A stretch of 64,000 nucleotides of DNA from Burkholderiales bacterium (lineage in GTDB: Bacteria; Pseudomonadota; Gammaproteobacteria; Burkholderiales; Burkholderiaceae_E), in the NCBI GenBank assembly GCA_026399835.1, contig JAPLQE010000055.1, positions 1-64,000 of the forward strand. The letters are read 5' to 3'. Of this stretch, positions 49,251 through 59,076 are shown one piece after another (position 1 is the first letter of the stretch; every line of letters begins with the position of its first letter). The position numbers and the translations under genes were made by a program. A model generated the notes under the pieces. The model was not told where the DNA came from, did not search any database, and worked only from the letters and a program-made list of their open reading frames with translations.

Positions 49251-52200
49251 ATGACCTCGCGCCTGCCCCGCAAGCCCGTCCTGGCGGTGCTCGCCGTGGC
49301 GGTCGTCGTCCTCGCCTCGGTCGCCGCGGTGCTCGCCTGGCGGGCCTCGGCGCCTGGCGGTGGGCCCGCCGAGACCGCAGCGCCCGGCACCGCCGCCGCG
49401 TTCGATCTCGCCGACTGCAGGCCGCGGCTGTTCGACGGTTCGCCCGCGGTCGCGGTGATGTTCACGCGTCCGCTCCGGCGCTCGCAGGACTGGGCGAAGC
49501 TCGTCCAGGCCACCGAGGGCGAAGACGCCGCGGGCGCGACGCCGGTGCCCTCGCGCTGGGTGCTCGGCGACAACCCGCGCGTGCTGTACCTGCCCAACGC
49601 GACGCCCGAGCGCACCTACCGCGTGCGCATCGACGCGGGCCTGGCCGCCGCTGACGGCGCGACGCTGCCGGTCGCGCAGGCCTGCTCGGTCAAGAGCGAG
49701 GCGATGCCCGAGGCCTTCCACTTCGCCAGCCGCGGCGTGGTGCTGCCCGCCGGCCAGAACGGCGGCCTGCCGGTGGTGACGGTCAACGTGCCCGAGGTCG
49801 ACGTGCAGTTCCTGCGCGTGCGGCCGGACGCCTGGGCGGCCTTCCTGCAGCAGGTCGGTGGCCGGCGCGAGCGCGGGGCCGACGGGGCGGGCGACGCCGA
49901 GGATCCGAACGGCGAGCCCTACGGCGACTCGCGGCTCAAGGGCCGGGTGGGGGTGGACGCGCTCGAGCAGCTGCGCGCCAGCGCCGACCTGGTCCATGCG
50001 GGCCGCTTCGCGACCGACCCGCGGCCGAACCGGCGCACGGTCAGCTTCCTGCAGGTCGAGAAGATCGACGCACTCAAGGAGCCGGGGCTGTACGTCGCGG
50101 TGATGAACCCGCCGGGACGCTTCGCCTACGACTACCAGGTCACGCACTTCCACGTCACCGACATCGGGCTGCATGCGCGGCGCCGCAGCGCGCAGACCGA
50201 CGTGTTCGCGACCTCGCTGAAGACCGGGACCGCGCTGCGCGATGTCGAGGTCTCGGCGATCGACGCGACCGGCAAGCCGCTCGCGCAGGCCCGCACCGAT
50301 GCTCAGGGACGGGCCGCCTTTGCCGGGGGGCTGGAGAAGGCGCGTGCGATCGTCGCGCGCCAGGGCCGGCAGCTGTCGCTGCTCGGCCTGCGCGATCCGG
50401 CGCTCGACCTGTCCGAGTACGACGTCGGCGGGCATCCGTCTCGCGGGCAGAAGCTGTTCGTCTGGGCCGGCCGCGACCTGTACCGCCCCGGCGAGACCTT
50501 CGTCGCCTCGGTGCTCGCGCGCGATGCGGACGGACGGCTGCCGCCGGCGCCGAGCGCCGGGTCCGGCCCAGCCGCCGCCCCCGCTGCTTCCCCCGCCGCT
50601 GCCCCCGTGTCCCCGCCGCTGACGCTGACCGTGAAGCGCCCCGACGGCGACGTCGCCCAGACGCGGCTGGTGCGGGCCCATGCGAGCGGTGCCGGCTACT
50701 ACCAGCAGCCGATCGTGCTGCCGTCGGATGCGCCCACCGGGCGCTGGCTGCTCGAGGCCCGGACCGATCCGGGCTCGAAGCAGCCGATCGCGCAGTGGCC
50801 GTTCCAGGTCGAGGAGTTCCTGCCCGAGCGGATGAAGCTCGAACTCGCCGCGCCCGCGGCGGCTCTCGCCGGGGACGCCCCGCTGGCGGTCGCGGTCCGG
50901 GGCGACTACCTGTACGGTGCGCCCGCCGCCGGCAACCGCCTGCTCGGCAGCGTGTTCACGGAGCGCGATCGCAACCCGCTGCCGCAGGCCTGGCCTGGGT
51001 TCGTGTTCGGCGACGCCGACGACGACGCCGCCCGCAAGCGGGCCGAGCTCGAGGAGGCGACCCTCGACGACGCGGGAAGGGCGCAGGTGAGCGTGCCCGT
51101 CGACGTCGCGGAGCGCCGCTCGCCGATGAAGGTGCGCGCGAGCTTCAGCCTGCTCGAATCGGGCGGCCGTCCGGTGGTGCGCTCGATCGAGCGCACCTGG
51201 TGGCCGGCGCCGGTGCTGCTCGGCGTGCGCCCGCTGTTCGAGCGCGACGTCGCGCGCGAGGGCAGCGCCGCCGGATTCGAGGTGGTGCGCACCGATGCCA
51301 CGGGCGCGTTCGTGCCCGCCCGGGACATCCAGGTGCGGCTGGTGCGCGAGGAGCGCCGCTGGTATTGGCGCTACGACGAAGGGCGCGGCTGGAACGGTGG
51401 CTACCTCGTCGAGGAAGAGCTCGCCGAGGCGCGCACGCTCGCGCTCGCCGCCCGCACGACGCTGTCGCTGCCGGTCGGCTGGGGGCGCTATCGGCTCGAG
51501 CTGCACGACCCGGCGACCGGGCAGACGCTGCGTCACCGCTTCTACGCGGGCTGGGGTGCGCAGGACGCGGACGACGTCGGCAACCGGCCCGACCGCGTGC
51601 AGCTCAGGCTCGAGGGCGCCCCCTACGCCGCCGGCGCGGTCGCCAAGCTCATGGTGGTGCCGCCTCATGACGGCGAGGCGCTGGTGACCGTCGAGGGCGA
51701 CCGGGTGCTGTTCGCCCGGCGCGTGCCCGTGCGCGCCTCGGGCACGGCGATCGAGATCCCCGTCGATCCCTCCTGGAGCCGGCACGACCTGTATGTCGGC
51801 GTCGTCGCGTTCCGGCCGGGCAGCGAGGGGGACCGGGTGACGCCGGCCCGCGCGATCGGTCTCGTGCATCTGCCGCTGTCCCGCGATGCGCGTCGCCTGA
51901 AGCTCGAGCTCACCGCGCCCGCGAAGGTCACGCCCGAGCAGAGCGTGCCGGTCAGGCTGCGCCTGTCCGACGCCGCCGGGCGCCCGCCCGCCGCCGGCAC
52001 CGCGATCGTCACCGTGTCTGCGGTCGACGTCGGCATCCTGGGCATCACGCGCTATGCGCCGCCCGATCCGGCCGACTTCTTCTTCGGCAAGCACCGCTAC
52101 GAGGCCGACCTGCTCGACCTGTACGGCAAGCTGATCGAGAAGATGGACGGGTCCGTCGCCCGGCAGCGCTTCGGTGGCGACGCGGGCGTGCGCGACACGC

Positions 52201-54374
52201 AGAGCCTGCCGCGCCGCGTGCGGCTGGTCGACCTGTTCACCGGCCCGGTGGTGGTGGACGCCCGCGGCGAGGCCACGGTGCCGCTGGCGCTGCCGGACTT
52301 CAACGGGACGCTGCGGCTGATGGCGGTGGCGGCGACCGCCGACGCCTACGCGAGCGCGCAGGCCGAGATGACGGTGGCTGCCCCGCTGGTGGCCGAGCTC
52401 TCGATGCCGCGCTTCGTGTCGCCCGGCGACAGCGCCGCGATCGCGCTCGACCTGACCAACCTGTCGGGCGCGCCGCAGACCGTGTCGGTCAAGGTCGAGG
52501 CCGGGCCGCCGCTCAAGCTCGTCGGTGCACCGGGTCCGGTGAAGCTCGCCGACGGGCAGCGCACCGTGCTGCGCTACACCGCCGAGCCGACCGAGGCGGA
52601 CGGTCTCGCCCCGATCCGCGTCACCGTGACCGCAGGCGCGATCCGGATCGTGCGCGAGGCGGCGCTGCAGGTGCAGCCGGCCACGCCGGCGGTGCGCCAG
52701 GTGAGGCGGCTGCGGCTCGAGCCCGGCGCGCAGGCGAAGCTCGATCCGGGCCTCGCCGACGGCCTGTGGCCGGGCACCGTCACCGTCGGCATGTCGCTGT
52801 CGGCCACGCCGCCCATCGACGTCCGCGAGGCCGTGCGCGGGCTGCTGTCCTATCCGTACGGCTGCCTGGAGCAGACCACCAGCGCGGCCTATCCGCTGGT
52901 GTTCGTCGACGAGGCGGGGGCCGCGGCGGTCGGCATCAAGCCGCTGTCGCGCGAGGAGCGCGAGGCCCGGCTCGTTCAGGCCTTCGGCCGGTTGTCGGGC
53001 ATGCAGCAGCCGCAGGGCGGCTTCGGCCTCTGGAGCGCGGGCGGGCCCTACGAGGGCTGGCTGAGCGCCTATGTGACAGGGTTCCTGCAGGATGCGCGCG
53101 ACGCCGGCTTCCCGGTGCCCGCGCGCCTGCAGCAGCGCGCCGCCGACGCGCTGCTCGAGCGGCTGCAGCGTGCGCCTGCGCAGCAGCGCCCGGCACCGCG
53201 CGAGGCCGGGCGCGACGCGCAGGGCCGCCCCGATCCGCGCGAGCTCGACACGATGCGCGAGGCCCACCAGCGCTTCGCTGACGCCGCCTTCGCCGGCTAC
53301 GTGCTGGCCCGCGAGCAGCGCGCGCCGCTCGCCACGCTGCGCACCCTGCACGACGGTGCGCGCTCGGTGGCGCGCTCGCCGCTGCCGCTGGTCCATCTGG
53401 GGCTGGCGCTGCGCCTGATGGGTGACGAGGCACGCGCGCAGGTCGCGCTCGACGAGGCGATGTCGCGCCCGTACGGGCTCGGCACGGCGGATGTGGCCGA
53501 CGGATGGGGCAACGAGTGGCTGGGCGACTACGGCTCACCGGTGCGCGACCTGGCGATGGCGTATGCGCTGATGCTGCGGCATCAGGCGGCCCACCCGCGG
53601 CGCGAGGCCCTGCTGGATGCGCTGGCCCGCAGCAGCGACCGGCGCCGCTACCTGTCCACCCAGGAGCGGCTCGCGCTCTTCATGGCGGCCCGTGCGGCTG
53701 GCGGCAGCGGGGCGCCGTGGAGCGTGACGCTGCAGGCCGCGGACGCCACGCAGACCCTGAGTGCCAGCCGTGGCGAGCAGCGCAGCTGGGATGCGGCGAC
53801 GCTGCGCCGCGGCATCACGGTGACCAACACCTCGGCCGAGCCGCTGTTCGTGGAGGTGGCGGTGGCCGGCCATCCGGTCAAGGCGCCTGTCTCGGGCGAT
53901 GATGCGATCGCCGTCGAGCGCGCCTGGTTCGCGGCCGACGGCAGCCCGCTGCCGGCGGGGCGCCCGCTTCGAACGGGCGAGCTGCTGGTGGTGCGGCTGC
54001 GGGTGAAGGCGAAGCAGCGCATCCGTGACGGGCTGGTGGTCGACCGGATCCCGGCCAGCCTCGAGGTCGAGAACCGCAACCTGATGCAGGGGCCGGGTGC
54101 GGGCGAGTTCAAGGTCGATGGCGTGAACGTGGCCGAGGCGATGGCCGACGGCCGCATCCGGCACGTCGAGTTCCGGGACGACCGGTTCGTCGCCGCCGTC
54201 GAGCTCGACGGCTCGCGCCAGCAGCTCTTCTACACGGTGCGCGTCGTCACGCCGGGCCGCTACGTGGTGCCCGCGTCCTTCGCGGAGGACATGTACCGGC
54301 CCGAGCTGCGCGGCGTCGGGCGTGCGGAGCCGGACCTGGTCGTCGTCGACCCGCGCGCGCCCGCGGCGCGCTGA
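49251..54374 (+). CDS. bacterial alpha-2-macroglobulin (YfhM-like protease trap)
   Basis: A 1707-residue periplasmic protein that traps proteases through a reactive thioester. The thioester motif GCLEQTTS is intact (Cys 1205 to Gln 1208). MG domains occupy roughly 200-1000, including an FVASVLARD-type segment near 420, and a TED/CUB and receptor-like C-terminus follow. The N-terminus is an uncleaved-looking membrane anchor (about 9-29) with no lipobox, unlike the lipidated E. coli YfhM. A proline/alanine-rich linker lies near 430-455. The next gene is pbpC, the classical partner thought to repair peptidoglycan after attack. Confidence 0.93.
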   Translation: MTSRLPRKPVLAVLAVAVVVLASVAAVLAWRASAPGGGPAETAAPGTAAAFDLADCRPRLFDGSPAVAVMFTRPLRRSQDWAKLVQATEGEDAAGATPVPSRWVLGDNPRVLYLPNATPERTYRVRIDAGLAAADGATLPVAQACSVKSEAMPEAFHFASRGVVLPAGQNGGLPVVTVNVPEVDVQFLRVRPDAWAAFLQQVGGRRERGADGAGDAEDPNGEPYGDSRLKGRVGVDALEQLRASADLVHAGRFATDPRPNRRTVSFLQVEKIDALKEPGLYVAVMNPPGRFAYDYQVTHFHVTDIGLHARRRSAQTDVFATSLKTGTALRDVEVSAIDATGKPLAQARTDAQGRAAFAGGLEKARAIVARQGRQLSLLGLRDPALDLSEYDVGGHPSRGQKLFVWAGRDLYRPGETFVASVLARDADGRLPPAPSAGSGPAAAPAASPAAAPVSPPLTLTVKRPDGDVAQTRLVRAHASGAGYYQQPIVLPSDAPTGRWLLEARTDPGSKQPIAQWPFQVEEFLPERMKLELAAPAAALAGDAPLAVAVRGDYLYGAPAAGNRLLGSVFTERDRNPLPQAWPGFVFGDADDDAARKRAELEEATLDDAGRAQVSVPVDVAERRSPMKVRASFSLLESGGRPVVRSIERTWWPAPVLLGVRPLFERDVAREGSAAGFEVVRTDATGAFVPARDIQVRLVREERRWYWRYDEGRGWNGGYLVEEELAEARTLALAARTTLSLPVGWGRYRLELHDPATGQTLRHRFYAGWGAQDADDVGNRPDRVQLRLEGAPYAAGAVAKLMVVPPHDGEALVTVEGDRVLFARRVPVRASGTAIEIPVDPSWSRHDLYVGVVAFRPGSEGDRVTPARAIGLVHLPLSRDARRLKLELTAPAKVTPEQSVPVRLRLSDAAGRPPAAGTAIVTVSAVDVGILGITRYAPPDPADFFFGKHRYEADLLDLYGKLIEKMDGSVARQRFGGDAGVRDTQSLPRRVRLVDLFTGPVVVDARGEATVPLALPDFNGTLRLMAVAATADAYASAQAEMTVAAPLVAELSMPRFVSPGDSAAIALDLTNLSGAPQTVSVKVEAGPPLKLVGAPGPVKLADGQRTVLRYTAEPTEADGLAPIRVTVTAGAIRIVREAALQVQPATPAVRQVRRLRLEPGAQAKLDPGLADGLWPGTVTVGMSLSATPPIDVREAVRGLLSYPYGCLEQTTSAAYPLVFVDEAGAAAVGIKPLSREEREARLVQAFGRLSGMQQPQGGFGLWSAGGPYEGWLSAYVTGFLQDARDAGFPVPARLQQRAADALLERLQRAPAQQRPAPREAGRDAQGRPDPRELDTMREAHQRFADAAFAGYVLAREQRAPLATLRTLHDGARSVARSPLPLVHLGLALRLMGDEARAQVALDEAMSRPYGLGTADVADGWGNEWLGDYGSPVRDLAMAYALMLRHQAAHPRREALLDALARSSDRRRYLSTQERLALFMAARAAGGSGAPWSVTLQAADATQTLSASRGEQRSWDAATLRRGITVTNTSAEPLFVEVAVAGHPVKAPVSGDDAIAVERAWFAADGSPLPAGRPLRTGELLVVRLRVKAKQRIRDGLVVDRIPASLEVENRNLMQGPGAGEFKVDGVNVAEAMADGRIRHVEFRDDRFVAAVELDGSRQQLFYTVRVVTPGRYVVPASFAEDMYRPELRGVGRAEPDLVVVDPRAPAAR

Positions 54375-54385
54375 GTCGCCCGCCC

Positions 54386-56788
54386 GTGGTGACCCCGCCG
54401 CTCCCGTCACCACGACCGCGTCCGACCCCGCGCCTTCGGCGCGCCGGCCTGGTGCTGGCCGGGCTCGCGTTCGGGGTGCTCGGCATCCTGGCGCTCGACC
54501 GCGCGTTCCCGCTGCCCGCGGCGGCCCGCACGCCCGGCGGCGCGCCCGGCACGGTGATGGTGGTGGCGGCCGACGGCACGCCGCTGCGCGGCTGGGCGGG
54601 CTCTGACGGCGCGCTGCGGCAGCCGGTGGCGCTCGACGCGGTGTCGCCGCTGTACCTGCAGGCGCTGCTGCAGGTGGAGGACCGCTGGTTCATGCAGCAT
54701 CCGGGCGTGAACCCGCTCGCGATGCTGCGGGCCACAGCGCAGTGGCTGCGGGCCGGGCGCGTGGTCTCGGGCGGCTCCACGCTGACGATGCAGGTCGCCC
54801 GCATCCTCGACCCGCCCGCGGGCTCCTCGCGCACGCTCGGCGCCAAGCTGCGGCAGATCGCCCGCGCGCTGCAGCTCGAGGCGCATCTCGACAAGCGCGA
54901 GATCCTCGCGCTGTACCTGAACCATGCGCCGATGGGCGGGCAGGTCGAGGGTGTGGAGGCGGCCGCGCGCGGCTACCTCGGCAAGTCCGCGCGCGAGTTG
55001 AGCCATGCCGAGGCGGCGCTGCTGGTGGCGCTGCCTCAGATGCCGTCCCGTCTGCGCCCCGACCGGGCCCCCGCGGCCGCGCGACAGGCGCGCGACCGGG
55101 TGCTCGAGCGGATGCGCGTGCGCGGCGTGTGGACGGCGGCCGAGGTGGCCGACGCGAAGCTCGAGGCGGTGTTCGCGCCGCCGCTTCGGGCCCGCTGGCT
55201 GGCGCCGCTGGCTGCCGAGCGGGTGCGTGCCGCCGATGCGGCGCTGCGCCCCGGTGCCGCCGCGCGCGAGGGCCGCGTGCTGAGCACGACGATCGACGCC
55301 GGCGTGCAGGCGCAGCTCGAGCGGATGCTCCAGGACCGGCTGGCGATGCTGCCCCCGCAGGTCTCGGTCGCCGCCCTGGTCGTCGACAACCGCACGCTCG
55401 CGGTACTCGGCTACGCCGGCTCGGCCGACTTCACCGACGAGGCGCGGGCCGCGCACGTCGACATGGTCCGCGCACAGCGCTCGCCCGGCTCCACGCTCAA
55501 GCCCTTCCTCTACGCGATGGCGCTGGACGACGGGCTGGTGCACTCCGAGAGCCTGCTGATCGATGCGCCGCAGCGCTTCGGGGACTACGCGCCGGGCAAC
55601 TTCCAGGCCGCCTTCGCCGGAGCGGTCAGTGTCAGCGAAGCACTGCAGCGCTCGCTGAACGTGCCCGCGGTCGACCTGCTCGAGCGTGTCGGCCCGGCGC
55701 GCTTCGCCGCCCGCCTGCGCGAGGGCGGGCTGCGCCTGCACATGCCGGGCGGCGCCGAGCCCAACCTGAGCCTGGTGCTCGGCGGCGCGGGCACCACGCT
55801 CGAGGCGCTCGTCGGCGCCTACACGGCGCTCGCGCGCGGCGGCGTCGCGGGCCGCCCGCGGCTGCTGCCGCAGGCGCCGCTGGTGGAATCGCGCCTGATG
55901 AGCGCCGGCGCCGCCTTCGTGGTCCGCGAGATTCTCGAGAGCGGCGGGCGCCCGGACGCGCCGTTTCGCGAGACCTCGCGCCGGATCGCCTGGAAGACCG
56001 GCACGAGCTTCGGCTTTCGGGACGCCTGGGCGGTCGGCGTCACCGACCGTCACACCGTCGGCATTTGGGTCGGCCGCCCCGACGGCACGCCGAACCCCGG
56101 CCACTTCGGGGCGAACACCGCCGCGCCGATCGTCCACGACCTGATCGCCGCCCTCGGGCCCAGCGCGACGCAGCCGCGGACCGTACCGGTCGGCGTCGCC
56201 TCGACCGAGATCTGCTGGCCGCTGGGCGGGTCGGCCGCCGCCACGCCGCCGGCGCACTGCCGCGTGCGTCGCACCGCCTGGACGCTCGACGGCACCACCC
56301 CGCCGACCCTTCCCGATCGCGTGCGCCCCGGTGGCCTGATCGAGACCGCGTGGGTCGATCCGCGCACCGGCGAGCGCCTGCATGCCGGGTGCCTGCAGGG
56401 CGGGCGGACAGCGCCGCGGGGCGAGCCGCTGGCCCGCTGGCCGGCGCTGCTCGAGCCCTGGATCGACGGTCGCTGGCGCGCCGAGCTCGAGACGCGCCCG
56501 TGGGCCGCGGCCTGCGCGCAAGGGGATCCGCGGCGCGCGCTGCGGGTGTCCGGCATCGAGCCCGGCAGCATCGCGCGGGCCGCCCCCGGGCGCAGCGAGG
56601 TGGTGCTCCAGCTGCGTGCGGTCGGCTCGCAGGAGGGCCTCACCTGGCTGCTCGACGGCACCTGGGTGGGCGACACGCCGCCGCGCGCGCCGACGCTGCG
56701 CCTGGTGCTGCGCGCGGCGGGCGACCACGCCCTCACCGTGCTCGATGCGCAGGGCCGCTGGGAGCGCGTCGCGTTCAGCGTGCGCTGA
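54386..56788 (+). CDS. pbpC: penicillin-binding protein 1C
   Basis: An 800-residue bifunctional peptidoglycan synthase. After a membrane anchor (about 18-40) comes a GT51 glycosyltransferase (VEDRWFMQHPGVNPLAMLRA near 95, GGSTLTMQVAR near 130). The transpeptidase has SxxK as STLK (Ser 369), SLN in LQRSLNVPA (about 423) and KTG in AWKTGTSFGF (about 537). The C-terminus is the BiPBP_C immunoglobulin-like domain typical of PBP1C. The start is GTG (54386 or 54389), 11 bp after the macroglobulin gene, so the two form an operon. It ends 6 bp from the convergent oxygenase gene. Confidence 0.95.
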   Translation: MVTPPLPSPRPRPTPRLRRAGLVLAGLAFGVLGILALDRAFPLPAAARTPGGAPGTVMVVAADGTPLRGWAGSDGALRQPVALDAVSPLYLQALLQVEDRWFMQHPGVNPLAMLRATAQWLRAGRVVSGGSTLTMQVARILDPPAGSSRTLGAKLRQIARALQLEAHLDKREILALYLNHAPMGGQVEGVEAAARGYLGKSARELSHAEAALLVALPQMPSRLRPDRAPAAARQARDRVLERMRVRGVWTAAEVADAKLEAVFAPPLRARWLAPLAAERVRAADAALRPGAAAREGRVLSTTIDAGVQAQLERMLQDRLAMLPPQVSVAALVVDNRTLAVLGYAGSADFTDEARAAHVDMVRAQRSPGSTLKPFLYAMALDDGLVHSESLLIDAPQRFGDYAPGNFQAAFAGAVSVSEALQRSLNVPAVDLLERVGPARFAARLREGGLRLHMPGGAEPNLSLVLGGAGTTLEALVGAYTALARGGVAGRPRLLPQAPLVESRLMSAGAAFVVREILESGGRPDAPFRETSRRIAWKTGTSFGFRDAWAVGVTDRHTVGIWVGRPDGTPNPGHFGANTAAPIVHDLIAALGPSATQPRTVPVGVASTEICWPLGGSAAATPPAHCRVRRTAWTLDGTTPPTLPDRVRPGGLIETAWVDPRTGERLHAGCLQGGRTAPRGEPLARWPALLEPWIDGRWRAELETRPWAAACAQGDPRRALRVSGIEPGSIARAAPGRSEVVLQLRAVGSQEGLTWLLDGTWVGDTPPRAPTLRLVLRAAGDHALTVLDAQGRWERVAFSVR

Positions 56789-56794
56789 GCGGGC

Positions 56795-57853
56795 TCACCA
56801 GTTCGAGATCGATGCGTTCGCGTACGCGTAGCGGTTCGGCACGTCCAGGTTCGAGTACGAGAAGGACACGCTGACCTCGAGCGCGGTCACCTCGTGCCAC
56901 CAGGCCAGGGGCAGGAACACCGTGTCGCCCGGGCCTGCGACCACCTCCAGGACCGGCACGCCCTCGGCGTCCGGATAGCGCGCGTAGTCGGGAGCCGACA
57001 GGTCGATCGGGCTGTAGTACTCGAAGTGGTTGTACAGGCGGGGCGTGTGCAGCGGCGACACGAAGCGCCAGCGCTTGCTGCCGACGATCTGCGTGTGGAA
57101 CAGCATCAGCGTGTCGTGGTGCAGCGGCGTGACCGTGCCCGCCGGCCCGAGCCAGAACGAGGCCGCGTCACCGAGCCGCGAGCGATCGCACAGCGCCGGC
57201 AGCGTACCGATGTCCTCGAGCAGCGGCGCGAATCCGGGCTGCCGGAGGATCTCGTTGTTGGCGGTCAGGTAGCTGTCGTTCGAGGGGCCGCCGTGCAGCA
57301 CCCGGTCGATGAACGCCGCCAGGCCGACCGTGCGCCGGTGGGCGAGCTTGTTGCGTTCGTACTGGCGGTCGGCATGGCGTTCGGCCTGGACCTCGACCTC
57401 GAGGTGTCCGAAGCGCCGGGCCAGTGCGTCGGGCTGCCAGCGCTGCATCGCGGGCCAGTCGTCGGCGACGCCCTCCAGCACCACCGGTCGGCAGCCGCGG
57501 ACGTAGCGCTCGACGAAGGCCTCGCGCGACGGCTCGCGGATGCGCTCGACCGTGGTATAGGCGGGGTCGAGCTCCCAGAGGCGCTGCAGGTTGCCCGCCA
57601 CCGAGGCCAGCTTGGCGTGCAGCTGCTGGTGGCGACGCGCCGCGACGAAGATCGGGTCCGCCTCGACCGCGCCGATCGCCATCCTGCAGGCTTCGGCGGG
57701 CAGTCCGGTCGCGGCCATGGTCTGCACCATCGATTCCGGGGAGCAGTTGCGCAGCCGCTGCTCGGCGATCCACTGCAGCCAGTCGGCGTCGGTGCCGCGG
57801 CGCGGGCTCGCGGGCTCGGACCGGGCGGCAGAGTCGTTCGGCGGTCGGTCCAT
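56795..57853 (-). CDS. cupin-like JmjC-family Fe(II)/2-oxoglutarate oxygenase
   Basis: A 352-residue Cupin_8 protein. The helical N-terminal third (about 20-95, with ESMVQTMAATGLPAEACRM) precedes the cupin barrel. The iron site is His/Asp in TPLHHDTLMLF (about 245) and the distal His in LAWWHEVTAL (about 319). SKRWRFVSP resembles the 2-oxoglutarate-side segment. The family hydroxylates proteins or small molecules; the substrate is unknown. The C-terminus ends in an aromatic/Asn-rich tail (NRYAYANASISNW). This is the second oxygenase of this superfamily in the window after roxA. Confidence 0.85.
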   Translation of the reverse strand: MDRPPNDSAARSEPASPRRGTDADWLQWIAEQRLRNCSPESMVQTMAATGLPAEACRMAIGAVEADPIFVAARRHQQLHAKLASVAGNLQRLWELDPAYTTVERIREPSREAFVERYVRGCRPVVLEGVADDWPAMQRWQPDALARRFGHLEVEVQAERHADRQYERNKLAHRRTVGLAAFIDRVLHGGPSNDSYLTANNEILRQPGFAPLLEDIGTLPALCDRSRLGDAASFWLGPAGTVTPLHHDTLMLFHTQIVGSKRWRFVSPLHTPRLYNHFEYYSPIDLSAPDYARYPDAEGVPVLEVVAGPGDTVFLPLAWWHEVTALEVSVSFSYSNLDVPNRYAYANASISNW

Positions 57854-57998
57854 CGCGCAGGGTCGGGGTCGGAGTGGATGCCGGGCCCGTCAGTGTCCCA
57901 GCAGGGCGGGGGCCGCTTCAAGTCGCGGCCGACCGGCGGGCCGCGGGGCGTGCGGGCGAAACCGGGCGAAGTGCGGCGACACCGGCGGTGCGGGCGGC

Positions 57999-58004
57999 TA
58001 GACT
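57999..58004 (+). promoter_or_regulatory. -10 box (TAGACT) for the DUF1080 lipoprotein gene
   Basis: GGCTAGACTCG resembles the GCTA-N-AAT boxes elsewhere in the window, 65 bases before the ATG at 58070. Three CGCCCGA heptamers follow at about 58018-58038. The rest of the 57854-58069 gap shows nothing notable. Confidence 0.4.
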
Positions 58005-58069
58005 CGATGCGGTCGTCTCGCCCGACGCCCGACGCCCGACCCGAACGACAACGACGAGGAGACTCCCCG

Positions 58070-58672
58070 ATGAACCGAACCCTGTTGCACGCAGCTGCCG
58101 CGAGCGCGCTCGCGCTCGGCCTGGGCGGCTGCGCCGCCTTCGGCGGCGACGCCGGCTGGACCACGCTCGTCGACGGGGCGCGCGGCCTCGAGAACTTCGA
58201 CCGAGTCGGCCCCGAGGCCGACTGGGCCGCGGTCGACGGTGCGATCCAGGCCACCCGCGGCGGCAAGGACCCGTCGTACCTCGTGTCGCGCCAGAGCTAC
58301 CGGGACTTCGAGATGCGCGTGGAGTTCTGGGCGAGCGACGACGCCAACAGCGGCGTGTTCATGCGCTGCCGGGATCCGAAGGCGATCGGCGACGAGACCT
58401 GCTACGAGGCGAACGTGTTCGACCAGCGCCCCGATCAGACGCATGCCACCGGCGCGATCGTCAAGGTCGCGGCGGTCGCCCAGCCCGCGCCGCGAGCCGG
58501 CGGCAAGTGGAACACCTTCGAGCTCAAGGCGCAGGGCACGCGTCTGGTGGTCGTGCTGAACGGCCAGAAGACGGTCGACGTGAACGATCCGAAGCTCGAT
58601 GCCGGGCCCTTCGCGCTGCAGTGGGGCCGCGGGACGGTGAAGTTCCGCAAGGTCCAGATCCGGCCGCTGTGA
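58070..58672 (+). CDS. DUF1080 (3-keto-disaccharide hydrolase-like) lipoprotein
   Basis: A 200-residue lipoprotein (lipobox LGGC, Cys 21) with one concanavalin-like DUF1080 domain. The signatures are WTTLVDGARGLENFDRVG, FEMRVEFWASDDANSGVFMRC (about 80-100), CYEANVFDQ and WNTFELKAQG. DUF1080 domains bind or cleave sugars, and some act on 3-keto-glucosides; this small version has no second catalytic domain. Located in the periplasm or on the outer membrane. AGGAG occurs before the ATG. It is monocistronic as far as visible. Confidence 0.88.
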   Translation: MNRTLLHAAAASALALGLGGCAAFGGDAGWTTLVDGARGLENFDRVGPEADWAAVDGAIQATRGGKDPSYLVSRQSYRDFEMRVEFWASDDANSGVFMRCRDPKAIGDETCYEANVFDQRPDQTHATGAIVKVAAVAQPAPRAGGKWNTFELKAQGTRLVVVLNGQKTVDVNDPKLDAGPFALQWGRGTVKFRKVQIRPL

Positions 58673-58738
58673 CACGGGCGCATCGCCGCCACGCCCGCGC
58701 GGGGCGTGCCGGCGGTGCCCGATCGGAGCGAATCCACG

Positions 58739-58981
58739 GTGTATCGCGTGTTCTGGATCGAGTCTGAGGTGGCCCGCAGCGAAGCGTTCCCACCGGACGC
58801 GCTCGCAGCCGCGCTCGCCTTCGCCGAGGCGCTGCGTGCCCGCCGTCGGATGGGCGACACCCTATCGTTCGTGACGATCGCCTCCGAGGACCCCGGACAG
58901 GTCGGCGAGTCGGGCACCGCCGACCCGCGAGCCGACTACGACTGGGTCAAGCGTCGGCCGCCGCCCAGGCGCCGCGGCTGA
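58739..58981 (+). CDS. small conserved hypothetical protein
   Basis: An 80-residue soluble protein beginning VYRVFWIESEVARSEAFPP. It has a helical middle (ALAAALAFAEALRARRR) and a conserved-looking end, VGESGTADPRADYDWVKRR. Short proteins with the same (V/I)xFW...VGESGxxDPxxDYxWxKRR pattern are common in betaproteobacteria and have no known role. The GTG at 58739 has GGAG ten bases upstream; an in-frame GTG at 58706 would add a poor leader. Confidence 0.65.
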   Translation: MYRVFWIESEVARSEAFPPDALAAALAFAEALRARRRMGDTLSFVTIASEDPGQVGESGTADPRADYDWVKRRPPPRRRG

Positions 58982-59076
58982 CCCGTGTGGGTGAGCCGGG
59001 CCGTGGCGATCCGCCGGACGGCCGCTGCCGTCGGCACGGACGGCGGCGCTAAGGGGGCGCAAGCGTAAGGGCATCG

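Noticed and set aside
49077-53396. A 1439-codon open frame on the minus strand
   Set aside because: It is antisense to the alpha-2-macroglobulin gene with its intact CLEQ motif. Composition is typical of a mirror frame.
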